From assembly GCF_964019505.1 (NCBI RefSeq), contig NZ_OZ026449.1, forward strand, positions 248,001 to 312,000: a stretch of DNA of 64,000 bases, in the 5' to 3' direction. Below are positions 10,404 through 20,894 of this stretch, piece by piece (positions within the stretch are counted from its first letter, which is position 1; each line of letters begins with the position of its first letter). Both the position numbers and the translations under genes were made by a program. Source of the DNA: TIUS-1 sp964019505. GTDB taxonomy: Bacteria; Bacillota_I; Bacilli_A; Mycoplasmatales; Mycoplasmataceae. The notes below the pieces were generated by a model. That model worked only from the letters and a program-made list of their open reading frames with translations, ran no database searches and was not told where the DNA came from.

Positions 10404-11966
10404 TTAAGCTTTGTTTTCTGTTTTTCTTAATTTTGGATCTTCTAAAATCTCAAATGTTATTGATTGATATTCTTCCATTTCTTTTAAATCTTGTTCAGAC
10501 ATGTTTTTCATTATTTTCTTTTTCACTACAAAGAATAGTATAAGTGAAATAACGATAGTCATGATAATAAATAAAATTTGAATCAATGGAGATAGTCATG
10601 CTTGTAAGTCATTTGTTTTTATACCATTTGCAAAATCAATAAACATTTCAACAATTGTATAAATTCCAATACTTGCAAAAACAACAATTGTAATACTTCA
10701 AATAATGTATTCAAAGATATTAACCTTCAATTGTTTTTTGAACCCAAACTTAATTGCACTCAATATTACTAAGATATAACAAAAGGCAAATATCAATGAG
10801 GTTACACTTGCAAGTGTACCATAACCAATTAGCGATGGTTCACCACTAATACCTTCAATTAAATCTGGTAGTAATAAAAATATAGTCGCAAAGATAATAT
10901 TTAAAATAAAAAACGTAAGAATAAGTTTTTTATTAACGTTATTTTTCATCTCTTTAGAAGAGAAAACTTCTTTAGAAATATAACCTTCTTTTACAAGTGG
11001 TTCTAAAATATTAGAACCATAAAATCCAAGTTGTGTCATTGTGTTAAATCTATTTAAAAAAGTACATGCAACTACAATGAATCAACCACCTTTTTGAATA
11101 AAGACACTATTGAATTTACCAAACATATTAGCATTTGGATTACCTGCGAAGTCATTTACGACTGAAGCAATAATGATTGATGAAAACGCAATAAAGAATA
11201 GGGTTGTTAATGTAAGACCGACAAGAATCATAATTGGCATATTTTTTTCTCTATTTTTAATAGCAGATCCAGTACTGATGAAAGTTTCAAACCCAGTAAA
11301 ACTAAACATTACTAACATAAATACATTTACAAATGATTTAAGAGTAATGCTGCTGTGAACTTCTGTAGGTAGTTCTTCAGGTACTTTTTGATCTGAAGGT
11401 AAAAATATTAGAACAATACCAAAGATTAAAATTAGTAAAGTAATTGCTCAAGTAGTGTATGCAATCATTGTAGATACAGACTTGAATTTACCAATCCCAA
11501 GAACAGCTATTGTAGCTCCGATGGCACAAGCTAGTAGTCCAAAGACATCTAACATTAATTTTGTCCAATTACCAAACACGGGTTTAGCAATTGATTCAAG
11601 ACTCATTCTCAATGAAGATACAACCATGATTACAACAACGATTGAAATACACAATAGTGAAACAAAGTTAAAGAACATTCCTCAGAATGAACCAAATGCA
11701 GTTCGAACATATTGTCCACCACCACCGTTGGCACTGTTGTGAATTCTTGAACACTTAATGTAAGCTCACGCTGACGAGAACAAGAATATTGATACTAATA
11801 ATATAATCCATATTATATGGTACCCAATAAATGAAGATGGGTCACTAGGATTATAAAGGTCACTAAACATTAGCGTAAATGATATTCCAGCAATTAAACT
11901 AAATACCATTCATATTCCACTAATTAAACCAATCTCATTTGACTTGGTTTTATTTTTTATCTTCAT
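10404..11966 (-). CDS. APC-family amino-acid permease
   Basis: The 520-aa membrane protein has about 12-14 hydrophobic segments. Near the N-terminus it has a glycine-rich motif GGGGQYVRTAFG in the position where APC-superfamily permeases bind the substrate amino group, and FTGFETFISTGS matches the family's sixth helix. It probably imports an amino acid, as expected of an auxotrophic mollicute. The ATG at 11966 lies inside the last codons of the RNase J gene (17-nt overlap) and is preceded by AAGGAG, so the two are translationally coupled. Several in-frame TGA codons are read as Trp. Substrate is not predictable. Confidence 0.82.
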
Positions 11967-13731
11967 TTTTCTCCTTAGCTCTTGGTTTGTCCTCTTGGAC
12001 TTTATTTAAAATTACAGGAATGATAAGGGGGTTTCTTCTTTTTGCTCTAAATATATATGGAGAAAGAGATTCTCTAACTGATTGTTTTATTGAATGAAAT
12101 GTAACCTTATTTGTTTTAAGTAATTCATTAACTGAATTACCAACAATTTTAATTGATTCATTTATTACATTAAAACTATCTTTCACATAGAAACATCCAC
12201 GTGAAATTATTTTTGGTGGATAACACATTTTGTTTGTTTTTGAATCAATTGAAATTACAACAATAATCAATCCTTCTTTTGAAAGGGTTGTACGTTCTTT
12301 AATAACGTTTGATGCTTTACCAGTTGAATCTTTTCCATCAATATAAACAGCGTCAGCTGGAATTCGTTTACCAAGTTTAGCTAATCCATTTTGCATGACA
12401 ATTGTGTCACCGTTAGCAATAACGAATGTGTTATCTTTTTTAACGTTAACTTTTGTAGCAGTTTCTGCATGAAGTTTTAACATTCTATACTCACCATGCA
12501 TTGGCATAAAGTAGTGAGGTTTGAATATTGAAAATAAAAGTTTTTGTTCTTCTTGAGAAGCATGACCTGAAGTATGTATTAAATTAGAAGAACTATTTGT
12601 AATAACTCTTGCACCCAATTTTGTTAAGCGATTAACAACGTGTTCAACATCCATTCTATTTCCTGGAATAGGTGATGAAGAAAATATAACTGTATCACCT
12701 GGAACTATTTTCATAAATTTATGTTCTTGTTTTGCCATTTTAGAAAGGGCAGCCATTGGTTCACCTTGTGAACCAGTACAAATAACTATTACTTGATTTT
12801 TAGGATATTTATCAATATCAGTTTGTTTGATGAACATTTTTTCATCAATATCTAAATGACCCAAGTTTTTAATTACTTTAATCATTCTTTCAAGTGATCA
12901 TCCAACGATAACTACTCGTTTAGAATATTTTTTAGCAAGTAAAATCATCTCTTGGAATCTATGTACATTTGATGCAAATGAAGCGATAATTACACGACCC
13001 TTAGCTTGTAAGATGTGTGAATCAATATTCAACATAACGGCTTTCTCACCAATTGTGTATCCTTCAACTTCGGCGTTTGTTGAATCGGCCAATAATAACT
13101 CAAGACCTTGTTCTCCAAATTCAGACATTCTTTGGATGTTTGCAGTATGACCTAATGGTGTTCAGTCAAACTTGTAATCTCCAGTTGAAAAGATTGAACC
13201 ATTAGGTGTTTGAACATGTATTCCAAAAGCATCTGGAATTGAGTGGTTAACTGCAGCAAATCTAACAGTCATGTGTTTTGATTTGTAAACATCATCTTCA
13301 ACGTATTCATAAATATTTGTAGCGTTTTGTAGTTTGAAATCTTTTAATTTTTCTTTAATTAATTCAGCTGCCAATTCTGGTGCATATATTGCAGGAATCT
13401 TAACTTTTTGTAAAAGGTAAGGAATTCCACCAATGTGGTCTTCATGACCATGAGTAATAAATAAACCAGTAATTTTATCTTGGTTTTCTAGTAGGTATGT
13501 ATAGTCTGGAACAATGGCTGAAATTCCTGGTTCATTTTCTGAAGCAAACTTTACCCCAGCATCAATGATCATGATTTCGTTGTCATATTCAATAACATAA
13601 GTGTTCTTTCCGATTTCTTCTAGACCACCAAGTGCAAACACAGTTGTGGGTTTGTCATTGTTTTTTATTTCTACTCTTTTAATTATTTTCTCAGCATTTG
13701 CAGCCTTTATGAATTTATCTTTTGTTTCCAT
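11950..13731 (-). CDS. rnj: Ribonuclease J
   Basis: The 593-aa product is a beta-CASP metallo-beta-lactamase ribonuclease. The zinc-binding motif HGHEDHIGG begins at residue 94, followed by the STGDYKFDW segment, the beta-CASP domain with SSSPIPGN and HTSGHA, and the C-terminal MPMHGEYR region. RNase J has 5'-3' exo- and endoribonuclease activity and takes part in mRNA decay and rRNA maturation. The start is ATG at 13731 with AAGGAG at 13737-13742 on the minus strand. Length is close to the usual 555-600. It is upstream of, and overlaps, the amino-acid permease. Confidence 0.95.
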
Positions 13732-13886
13732 GAAACTCCTTAATTATTAAAATCGTTATTAAAAAAAATACTTTTGAATTTGGTTTGATTAAGTTAAGTT
13801 ATTCAAAAAAATATATATTTTTCGTCTCGATTTATTAATGTATTTTTATGATATCACATATATAATTAAATAGTACTAAATGTACA

Positions 13887-13892
13887 AAGGAG
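13887..13892 (+). promoter_or_regulatory. Ribosome binding site of the Cys-rich microprotein
   Basis: AAGGAG sits 10 nt before the ATG at 13903. A TATAAT box at 13861-13866 lies upstream, without a clear -35. This supports real expression of a gene too short for routine gene callers. Confidence 0.6.
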
Positions 13893-13902
13893 ATAATAAT
13901 AT

Positions 13903-14004
13903 ATGTTCTCAAAAGATAACGCATGCAACTGTGAAAACAAAGTTTCAGCAAACTGTAATTGCGGAGCTAATTGCACTTGTTCAACAGGGGCTTGTACTTG
14001 CTAA
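13903..14004 (+). CDS. Metallothionein-like cysteine-rich microprotein (33 aa)
   Basis: This 33-aa peptide contains eight cysteines arranged as four CxC pairs (CNC, CNC, CTC, CTC) spaced by 3-8 residues, with few hydrophobic residues. That spacing is what binds clusters of soft metals (Zn, Cu, Cd) in metallothioneins, although no homology can be claimed from so short a sequence. A consensus AAGGAG precedes the ATG, and a strong terminator begins within its last codons, so it is a complete, monocistronic transcription unit. It is divergent from RNase J. The gene is absent from the usual set of mollicute genes that I know. A role in metal buffering is inference from the Cys pattern. Confidence 0.65.
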   Translation: MFSKDNACNCENKVSANCNCGANCTCSTGACTC

Positions 14005-14035
14005 AAAACTGAATTGCTTAGCAAGTCTTTTTTTT
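13996..14035 (+). terminator. Intrinsic terminator of the Cys-rich microprotein
   Basis: ACTTGCTAA (13996-14004) pairs with TTAGCAAGT (14018-14026), followed by a long T-run. The left arm contains the stop codon. Confidence 0.8.
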
Positions 14036-14039
14036 ATTT

Positions 14040-15404
14040 TTATCTTAATAAAGATATTAATTTATATCCATCATCTGCATTTTGTGAAACCAATTGAATC
14101 ATTGAATCAGTTCCTCCGCCACGGAAAGTGGTGTTGGGTAAGATTGTTGATTGATTAAATTCTTTTGTATTGAAATCCAATGATTTATTTCGAATGATGA
14201 TTGCATTAGAGCCGCTATCAAATTTATTAACAATAACTATAACTTGATCTGGCGTTTCGTTAGAAAGTTTAATTGCTTTAGCAATTAAAACTTTATTCGA
14301 ATACATCTCGTTATCTAAATTAAATAAATTAAAATTACCAATTGTTTTGAAAGTTAACTTTTGATCTCCAAAGTTTTTTAACATTTCAGTTTCCAAACTT
14401 TTTAAGTATTTATTTACAATACTTGTAGTCTCTTTATATATTGAGTTTAGCTCTTTAATTGAGTTGTAATCCCAAACATTTGTTAACGATTGAGCGTGCT
14501 TAACGTCACTTTCAAAGTTGTGTTTAAGTCCGGCTTCCAACCCTTTATTGATGATCGATTTCATTTGATTAAAACGGCCAATCAATTTTTCATCAAAGAA
14601 TGACTTTGCGTATGTTGGGTTTGCGGTCATATCAATTGCAATACGCTTTGAATTTTTGTCATAGTTTGTAAATCAAACTTGTTTTATTTCTCTTGTATTT
14701 TTAACATGAGTCCCACTACATGGTTCTGTTGTAAAACCTGGGAATTCAATCAAACGTACTAAATCATTGTTCATTACTTTTGTAAAACCAAACAAGTATT
14801 TTTTATCAATAGCTTCTTGTTGGGATAGATAGTAAACGTTAGTTTCGATTTCTTTAGGTATGATTTTTTCATTTACAAACTTAACTGCTTGAGTAGTTAT
14901 TTTTTCAGTAATCAAATCATCAAGTGCAAATTGAATTTGGAATTTTTCATTATTCAATTTGCTTCCAACTTGTTCATCTGTGTGATTAGTTAAATCTAAA
15001 ATTGCTTGTCATGTAATATGGAGGGCTGAGTGACTAATTGAAGATTGATCTCTAAACACTTTATCAACTTTTAAATCTAATATGTCTCCAATATTTACAT
15101 ATGATGTACCTAAATTAATTTCATGAATAAAATACCCATAAACAATGTCTTTACGAACGTTTAATAAATCATAAAATTTACCTTTTACTTCAATGGTTCC
15201 AATATCACTATCTTGTCCACCTGATAGTGCATAAAAAGGGGTGTTGTCAAATATTATAAACCCATGTTCAGTTAAGGTTTGTACTGGTTCACAATTTGAA
15301 TTAAATAATCCAAGAACAGTTGATTTAGAATTTAAAACTTCATGTCCAATAAATTTTGTTTTTGAAAATTCAAATGATTCGTATTTTTTAAAATTTGTAA
15401 TCAT
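14040..15404 (-). CDS. AlaX-type alanyl-tRNA editing protein (long form)
   Basis: The 454-aa protein resembles the editing half of alanyl-tRNA synthetase without its catalytic and anticodon-recognition domains. NTPFYALSGGQDSDIG matches the start of the AlaRS editing domain. HSALH (about residues 128-132) and CSGTHV (near 225) supply the four zinc ligands that define AlaX and AlaRS editing sites. The C-terminal third ends with a glycine-rich GGGTDSMIQL segment like the DHHA1/C-Ala domain. Stand-alone AlaX proteins hydrolyse mischarged Ser- or Gly-tRNA(Ala). Two in-frame ATGs exist; 15404 is chosen because AGAAGG lies 9 nt upstream, while it abuts the one at 15413. TGA is read as Trp at two points. 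Confidence 0.8.
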
Positions 15405-15477
15405 GAGGTGCATCCTTCTAAGTATTAGGTAGATTTTATATTAAAAATATATTTTTAAAAGAAAGGTTAGAACAAAT

Positions 15478-15500
15478 AAAAAAACTTGCGATTAAGCAAG
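15478..15500 (-). terminator. Intrinsic terminator of the 51-aa protein gene
   Basis: On the minus strand CTTGC/GCAAG form a short stem with a 6-nt loop followed by seven T. It lies just after the stop codon at 15520. Confidence 0.6.
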
Positions 15501-15519
15501 CTGTTTTATTTGTGTGTGT

Positions 15520-15675
15520 TTATTTGTGTCTTTTACAAACGTGAATTTCACCAGAGCCTGCTGCAAAACTTTGTTTCATTTTGTTAACCATTATTTGGTG
15601 AATTCCACCTAAGTTTTCCTTTTCAATTTCTGCAACGCATTTAAAGCATTGGTAATCGTATGATTTTTCTGCCAT
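15520..15675 (-). CDS. Small Cys/His protein (51 aa), unknown
   Basis: This 51-aa basic protein has a CFKC pair near residue 10 and a C-terminal CKRHK, giving a CxxC...CxxxH set that could bind one zinc ion. No other domain is visible and I do not recognise it. ATG at 15675 is preceded by a good AGGAG (minus strand, 15685-15689 region) and a terminator follows the stop, which argues that it is a real gene. It lies between the AlaX-like gene and def, all on the minus strand. Confidence 0.6.
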   Translation of the reverse strand: MAEKSYDYQCFKCVAEIEKENLGGIHQIMVNKMKQSFAAGSGEIHVCKRHK

Positions 15676-15735
15676 TTTTTTTAACTCCTAAATATAGATA
15701 TATTTTAACAATTTAGGAGTTAAAAATCAACCGTT

Positions 15736-16320
15736 TTATAGTTCAATTCAACCATCGCCAACATGATCTGGGCTTCTCTTGTTTATGTGATCATAGTACA
15801 ACTTACCATGAAGATGATCTATTTCATGTTGGAATACAATTGATTTATAACTTCTAAGAGTTAGTGTAACTTCTTCTTTTGTTATGTTGTCATATCCAGT
15901 GATCATAACTTTGTATGGGCGAGGAACAATACCTCTGTGATCTTTTGCAACAGATAAACATCCTTCGCCATCTTCAAGAAATGCAATTTGTGTTGAACGA
16001 GCAACAACCTTTGCATTTACCATTGCGTATTCTTCAAGTTTTTCATCAGGTAATTGGAATCTAACATAAAACATATTTTTATTAACACCAACTTGAGGAG
16101 CCGCTAATCCAACTGCTGGTCTTAGATAATCTTTTGAACCTTCAACATTTAATTTATCATCTTGTGAATATACAACAAAATCAATTAGCTTATTCATTGT
16201 ATGTTCATCTTCTTTAGAAAGAGGGAGTTTACAATCTTTTGACTTACTGCGAATAACTTCTTTATTTGTATCAAAAGTTAATCAAGAATTAGATGGTGTT
16301 TCATTTGTTAATAATTTCAT
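15736..16320 (-). CDS. def: Peptide deformylase
   Basis: The 194-aa enzyme shows all three deformylase motifs: GLAAPQVG (71-78), EGCLS (119-123) and HEIDH (165-169), the last two supplying the metal ligands Cys and His and the catalytic Glu. It removes the formyl group from N-terminal Met of new proteins. The length and an insertion between motifs are like type 2 (Gram-positive) deformylases. ATG at 16320 follows AGGAG on the minus strand. The stop is reached after one Trp-TGA near the C-terminus (WIEL). It diverges from rsmD-gmk. Confidence 0.95.
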
Positions 16321-16385
16321 GTTAACTCCTTTGGTTATTTTCATTATAACTATTATTTCTTTATAATAAACTCTAAGGTGAAATA

Positions 16386-16940
16386 ATGAATGTAATTGCA
16401 GGAAAATATAAAGGCAGAAAATTAGTTACTCTAGAAGGTGACAATACTAGACCTACGTTAACTCGAGTTAAAGAAGATGTATTTAATATAATTAACAACT
16501 ATTTTGTTTATGAAAACAAACGAGTATTGGATTTGTTTTCTGGATCTGGTGCATTAGGAATTGAATGTATTTCTCGTGGAACCGGTCACGTTGTATTTAA
16601 CGACACAAACAAAGATGCACGAGAAATAATTTTAGCCAATTTAAAAGAAATAGATGACACAAGTTATTCAATTCTAGATAGAGACTATTTAGACTTAATA
16701 AACAAATATAAAGATAATGGATTTGATCTAATGTTTATAGATCCACCATATTCAAAGACTGATTATTATGAAAATGTTTTTGAATCAATTAACAACACAA
16801 GCATTTTAAATAACTTTGGAATAATCATTTGTGAATCAAATTCACTTTTAACTCCACAATTTATTAAAAATTTAGTATTATTAAAGTATAAAAAATATAA
16901 GAAGACACATCTATATATTTGAAGACTAGAATTAGATTAA
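16386..16940 (+). CDS. rsmD: 16S rRNA (guanine-N2) methyltransferase RsmD
   Basis: The 184-aa product has the RsmD start MNVIAGKYKGRKL, the SAM-binding motif DLFSGSGALGIE (about residues 54-65) and the catalytic IDPPY motif (near 119). RsmD methylates G966 of 16S rRNA in the small subunit. The upstream AAGGTG at 16374-16379 supports the ATG. One TGA near the C-terminus is Trp, giving the final WRLELD. It is followed 12 nt later by gmk, likely in one transcript. Confidence 0.92.
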
Positions 16941-16952
16941 GGAAATACAAAC

Positions 16953-17825
16953 ATGGCACAAAAAGGAAAAGTAATTATAATTTCAGGACCATCAGGTGTT
17001 GGTAAGGGTGCGATTAATATTGAACTTGCAAAAGATGAATCTTTAAACTTAAAATACTCAGTTTCAGCTACAACTCGTAAACCACGAGTTGGCGAAGTTG
17101 AAGGTGTCAATTATTTCTTTATGAACGATAAAACATTTAAAGAAAAAATTAAAAAGAAAGAATTCATTGAACATGCTAAATTTATTGGTAACTATTATGG
17201 AACACCAAGAGATTATGTTAAATCACAAATTGATCAAGGTAAAAACGTTGTTCTAGAAATTGAAGTATTAGGTGCTACACAAGTATTGAAACAAGAAAAA
17301 GAATTTGAAATAGTTTCAATATTTCTAGTGCCACCTAGCTTAACTGAGTTAGAAAAAAGATTAAGAAAACGTGGTACTGAATCTGAAGAGATAATTAAAG
17401 AACGTTTAAACAAAGCGTTGCTTGAAATCCCTTTAAAAGATCAATATAGCTATGTAATTGAAAATGATGAGATTAGTGATGTTATTGCAAAAATACATGA
17501 TGTGCTTCTTTACGAAGATGCTATTGCAACTGGTACATCAGAAGATAGTTACAGGTATGTTTTAGAACAAGAAGTTATGTCATATGTAAATGATAAATAT
17601 TCATTCTTTATTGAAGGGTGAAAATCAAATTTAAAAATGAATAAAATCAAATTTGATGAAGCAGTTATTGAAGAATACCTATTCAAATTTATAGCTGATA
17701 AAATTTATGCATACATTTTAAAAACAGAAAAACTATCAACAATTAAATCAAAAGAATACGTTGATTCAATGATTGAATACTACATGCTAGAAGTTAATTT
17801 CTTTGAAGCGATAAAAAAGAAATAA
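16953..17825 (+). CDS. gmk: Guanylate kinase with C-terminal extension
   Basis: The N-terminal 205 residues are a standard guanylate kinase: P-loop SGPSGVGKGA (about 10-19), the GMP-binding SATTRKPRVGEVEGVNYFF segment and the RLRKRGTES lid. It phosphorylates GMP to GDP. The frame then continues through a TGA read as Trp (17619-17621) to give a 290-aa protein with an additional helical, Lys/Glu-rich tail of about 70 residues ending EAIKKK. Typical Gmk is about 200-210 aa. The tail has no recognisable domain; if TGA were a stop here the enzyme would still be complete, so the extension is an effect of code 4. Confidence 0.93.
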
Positions 17826-17856
17826 TACAAACAAATATACTTTATAAGTATTTTTT

Positions 17857-17903
17857 TTGACAAAAAAAAAAAAAAAAGATAAGAGAATTTAGTTTGATAC
17901 AAT
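17857..17903 (+). promoter_or_regulatory. Promoter with A16 homopolymer for ABC ATPase-permease
   Basis: A perfect -35 box TTGACA (17857-17862) runs into an A16 tract (17862-17877), then GATAAG (17878-17883) as a weak -10 at 15-bp spacing. Further down is TGATACAAT (17895-17903), an extended -10. In the first reading, gain or loss of A changes the -35/-10 spacing; in the second, the A-tract would act as an UP element. Confidence 0.5.
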
Positions 17904-17930
17904 TATCCAAAGAATAAAAATAGGGGAAAT

Positions 17931-19520
17931 ATGATAGATAAAAACAAACCGTTAGTAGAGATAAAAAACGTCGTAAAAAAATACAAAGATAAAGAAGCAC
18001 TTAAGGGTGTGAGTATCACGATTAATCCAGGTGATAGAATTGGTATTATCGGAGCAAATGGTTCTGGTAAATCAACTGTATCTGAGATTATTGGTGGTAT
18101 TAGAAAACCAACAACTGGAGAAGTTGTTAAACAAGATGAAATGGTAATTGGATTACAATTTCAAGAATCTAAATACCCAGTTGGAATCACTGTTATTGAT
18201 ATGTTGAAATACTATTTAGAAACATTTTCAATACCGATGAAAGAATCTGAATTAGATTTATTGTTAAAAACATACCAAATATCAGATTTTAAAAACAAAT
18301 TTATTGTTTCATTATCTGGTGGACAACAACAAAGGTTGAACATTTTATTAAGTTTAATTCACAACCCAGATTTGGTTATTTTAGATGAAGTTTCAACTGG
18401 TCTTGATATCGAAGTTAGAAGTGAAATCTTTAAACATATTAAAGAAAGAGTTGTAGATAAAGGGAAAGCATTAATCTTAGTTACTCATATGATGAGTGAA
18501 GTTGAAGAATTATGTGAGAGATTTATTTATATTCATGAAGGTGTAATTATTGAAGAAGGACTTGTAGCTGACATTGTTAAAAAACACGGTTCAGTACATG
18601 CTTATACTTGAGAAAAATTTGCAATCCACAAAGCAAAATCAAATGATGAAAGAGATGCTGCAATTGCAGAACAACAAAAAAGTATCAAGAAAAATAAACT
18701 AGACAGAATCATAAATGATGAAAAAGCAAAAGGTAAAAATGTACCTTTATCTAAGTTGTTACTTAAATATTATTTAAAAGGTGGAGCTGTTCCATTCTTC
18801 GTATTTATGTTTCCAGTTATTCTATTATTTTTACAAGGGTTTGCGTTCCAACAATTTGGTTCAGGAACTGTTCATGGAATTATTGGAGCATTAGCTGCTA
18901 TGCAAATTATTGCATGTGGAATATTTATTATTCCTCAAACTATATTAGATTTCAAAAACAGTGTTTTAATGAAAAGAATTGGTGCCACAAACATTAAACC
19001 ATTCGTATTCGTATTAACTGTAAATGTTACCGGAATAATAATAATGGCACTTGGTTTCTTCTGAACTTTATTAATAGGTGGATTTATGTTTGGTTGAGGT
19101 GACATTGGTTGAGCAATAGCTTGAGCTAATTTAAGTGGACCGGCAATATTATTCTTATTATTAATTTTAATATCATCAATTAGTTTAGGATTAATGCTTG
19201 CATCAATCTTTAGATCAACTACAACATATATGGCTGTTTCAAACGTTATTTATATGCCAATGGCATTCTTGTCAGGTTCATTCTTACCGACATCAATGAT
19301 CGAAGGTTCTAATGTATTGAAATATGCAACGTATATAAACTTATTTAAATATTGTCTAGAACCGTTCAATAAAGCTTGAACAGACGGTGATATTTCTATG
19401 ACTGGTGGAGTTGTTGAATTCAACTTTGACTGAGTAATGGGATTATACGTAGGTATAGCAATTTTATTAGTTGGGGTATACTCATTCATCTCATCAAGAA
19501 AAATGAAATGAGAATCTTAA
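17931..19520 (+). CDS. ABC transporter, fused ATPase-permease (ABC-2 type)
   Basis: The 529-aa protein starts with a complete ABC ATPase (residues 1-235): Walker A IGANGSGKST, signature LSGGQQQR, Walker B LVILDEVSTGLD and switch H in THMMSE. After a charged linker (about 235-275) comes a membrane domain with six hydrophobic segments in the ABC-2 style, including FLSGSFLPTSMI before the fifth segment, as in DrrB/YadH-like permeases. The reverse order to most fused exporters suggests drug, lipid or polysaccharide export. The ATG follows AGGGGAAAT. TGA codons are read as Trp in the membrane part. The upstream promoter contains a long A-tract. Confidence 0.85.
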
Positions 19521-19528
19521 AATAAATC

Positions 19529-19552
19529 AAAGACTTTTAAAAGTCTTTTTTT
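19529..19552 (+). terminator. Intrinsic terminator after ABC fusion gene
   Basis: AAAGACTTTT/AAAAGTCTTT palindrome followed by a T-run, 9 nt after the stop codon. Confidence 0.75.
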
Positions 19553-19615
19553 ATTTGAATTATTAACTTAGTAGATAATGTAAAATAAATATGAAATATA
19601 TAACAAAGGATCAAA

Positions 19616-20383
19616 ATGAAATTTAAAACAGTTCAATTAACAGATATAGGTAACTATAGAAAATCAAATCAAGATTACTTAGATTTTGTAGAAAACAAAA
19701 CAGGACAAGCTCTTGGTATTGTGTGTGATGGTATGGGTGGTCATGCAAGTGGTGATGTGGCTTCAAAGTTAGCGGTTACTAACTTTGTAGCTTTGTTTAA
19801 AAAAGCAAACTTTAAAAAAATGACAGATTCAGATGACATAAAAAGTTGATTAAGAAGAACAGTTAATGAAGTGTTAGAAGTGATGATTAAATATTCAAAT
19901 GTACACAAAAAAACATTGGATATGGGGACAACATTAACAGCTGTATTGTTTTTAGATACAGAACGTGCGTTTGTAGTAAATGTTGGTGATTCAAGAACTC
20001 ATAAACTAAATATTGAAAACGAAACATTAACTCAAATTACAATTGATCAAAACTTAGAGAACACAACAACTGAAGAAGAAAAAGATCAAGCTCGTAATAC
20101 AATGTTGTACCAAAGAATGACAGAACAAACATTCTGAAAAGTTCTTACAAGTGCACTTGGACCTAAGAAACAATTAAAGATTGATATCTATGATGCTGCA
20201 CCCAGTGGAACTTGAATGTTAACAACTGATGGTATTCATGACTATGTCGATGAAGAAATGGTTGTAGCAACTTTATTAAATGAAAAAATGAAAATGAAAA
20301 GAAAAGGTCAGTTAATTATTGAGGACGCTAAAGACAATATGTCTACAGATAATCTATCAATATTAATCATCGAAGCAGAATAA
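19616..20383 (+). CDS. stp: PP2C-type Ser/Thr protein phosphatase
   Basis: The 255-aa product has all PP2C metal-binding motifs: NYRKSNQDY near the start, VCDGMGGH (about residues 36-43), VNVGDSR (about 121-127), TTDGIHDYV and the C-terminal DNLSIL. It removes phosphate from Ser/Thr of proteins phosphorylated by the kinase encoded downstream. ATG at 19616 follows AAAGGA. Three TGA codons are read as Trp. In many Firmicutes stp is directly next to the kinase; here two small membrane protein genes lie between them. Confidence 0.92.
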
Positions 20384-20398
20384 AATATTCTGTTTTTT
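20376..20398 (+). terminator. Intrinsic terminator of stp
   Basis: CAGAATA (20376-20382) pairs with TATTCTG (20386-20392) across AAA, then T7. The left arm overlaps the stop codon. Confidence 0.7.
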
Positions 20399-20417
20399 TA
20401 TTAATAACACTAATTTG

Positions 20418-20445
20418 TTGTTTTTACTTTTTTTTCAACTAGAAT
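20418..20445 (+). promoter_or_regulatory. Promoter of the small membrane protein gene
   Basis: TTGTTT (20418-20423), a 16-nt spacer that includes T8, and TAGAAT (20440-20445). The gene has AAAGGAG further downstream. Confidence 0.5.
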
Positions 20446-20473
20446 TTACCCATTAAAAGGAGTTTATAAATAT

Positions 20474-20869
20474 ATGAAAAAAGGTTTAGTACTATCGGGG
20501 ATTATTTTGGTTTTAATATCAGTAATAATCACATTGATAGGAACATTAATTGTAATAATTGCCATGTTTGCTGCTAGTTCATTAGACGCATCATTAGTTG
20601 CTGCTGCAATTATTTCCACAGTTTTCTTAGTGATCTTTTCGGGATTTCACATCGCATTACTTGTGATGTCAATAATTATGTTAATGAAAGTAATTAAAGG
20701 TAAAGATATTTCAAAAGGATTATCTTTAACAACATTTATTATGGCAATTGTTATTGGTGGGTTTGGTGTCTTATTCTTCATATTCAGTATATTCAATGGA
20801 TTAATAGCTATACCGCTATTGATTGGTGGAATACTTGGTTTGGTCGGTATTACTTCAAAGAAAAATTAA
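20474..20869 (+). CDS. Small four-helix membrane protein
   Basis: The 131-aa product is almost entirely hydrophobic, with four predicted transmembrane segments (about residues 6-33, 39-70, 84-106 and 108-126) and only short Lys-rich loops. The general shape is like DUF4064-type small membrane proteins, but I cannot assign it with confidence. ATG at 20474 follows AAAAGGAG at 20455-20462. It has its own promoter and terminator. Confidence 0.65.
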   Translation: MKKGLVLSGIILVLISVIITLIGTLIVIIAMFAASSLDASLVAAAIISTVFLVIFSGFHIALLVMSIIMLMKVIKGKDISKGLSLTTFIMAIVIGGFGVLFFIFSIFNGLIAIPLLIGGILGLVGITSKKN

Positions 20870-20894
20870 TATTTTATTAATACATGTAAAGAAT

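Noticed and set aside
13880..14158. 92-codon plus-strand frame overlapping the microprotein and the AlaX gene
   Set aside because: It crosses a terminator and runs antisense into the conserved AlaX-like gene; the 33-codon frame in a different register has the ribosome binding site and Cys pattern.
15405..15413. First of two ATGs for the AlaX-like protein
   Set aside because: AGAAGG abuts this ATG, leaving no room for initiation; the second ATG is 9 nt away.
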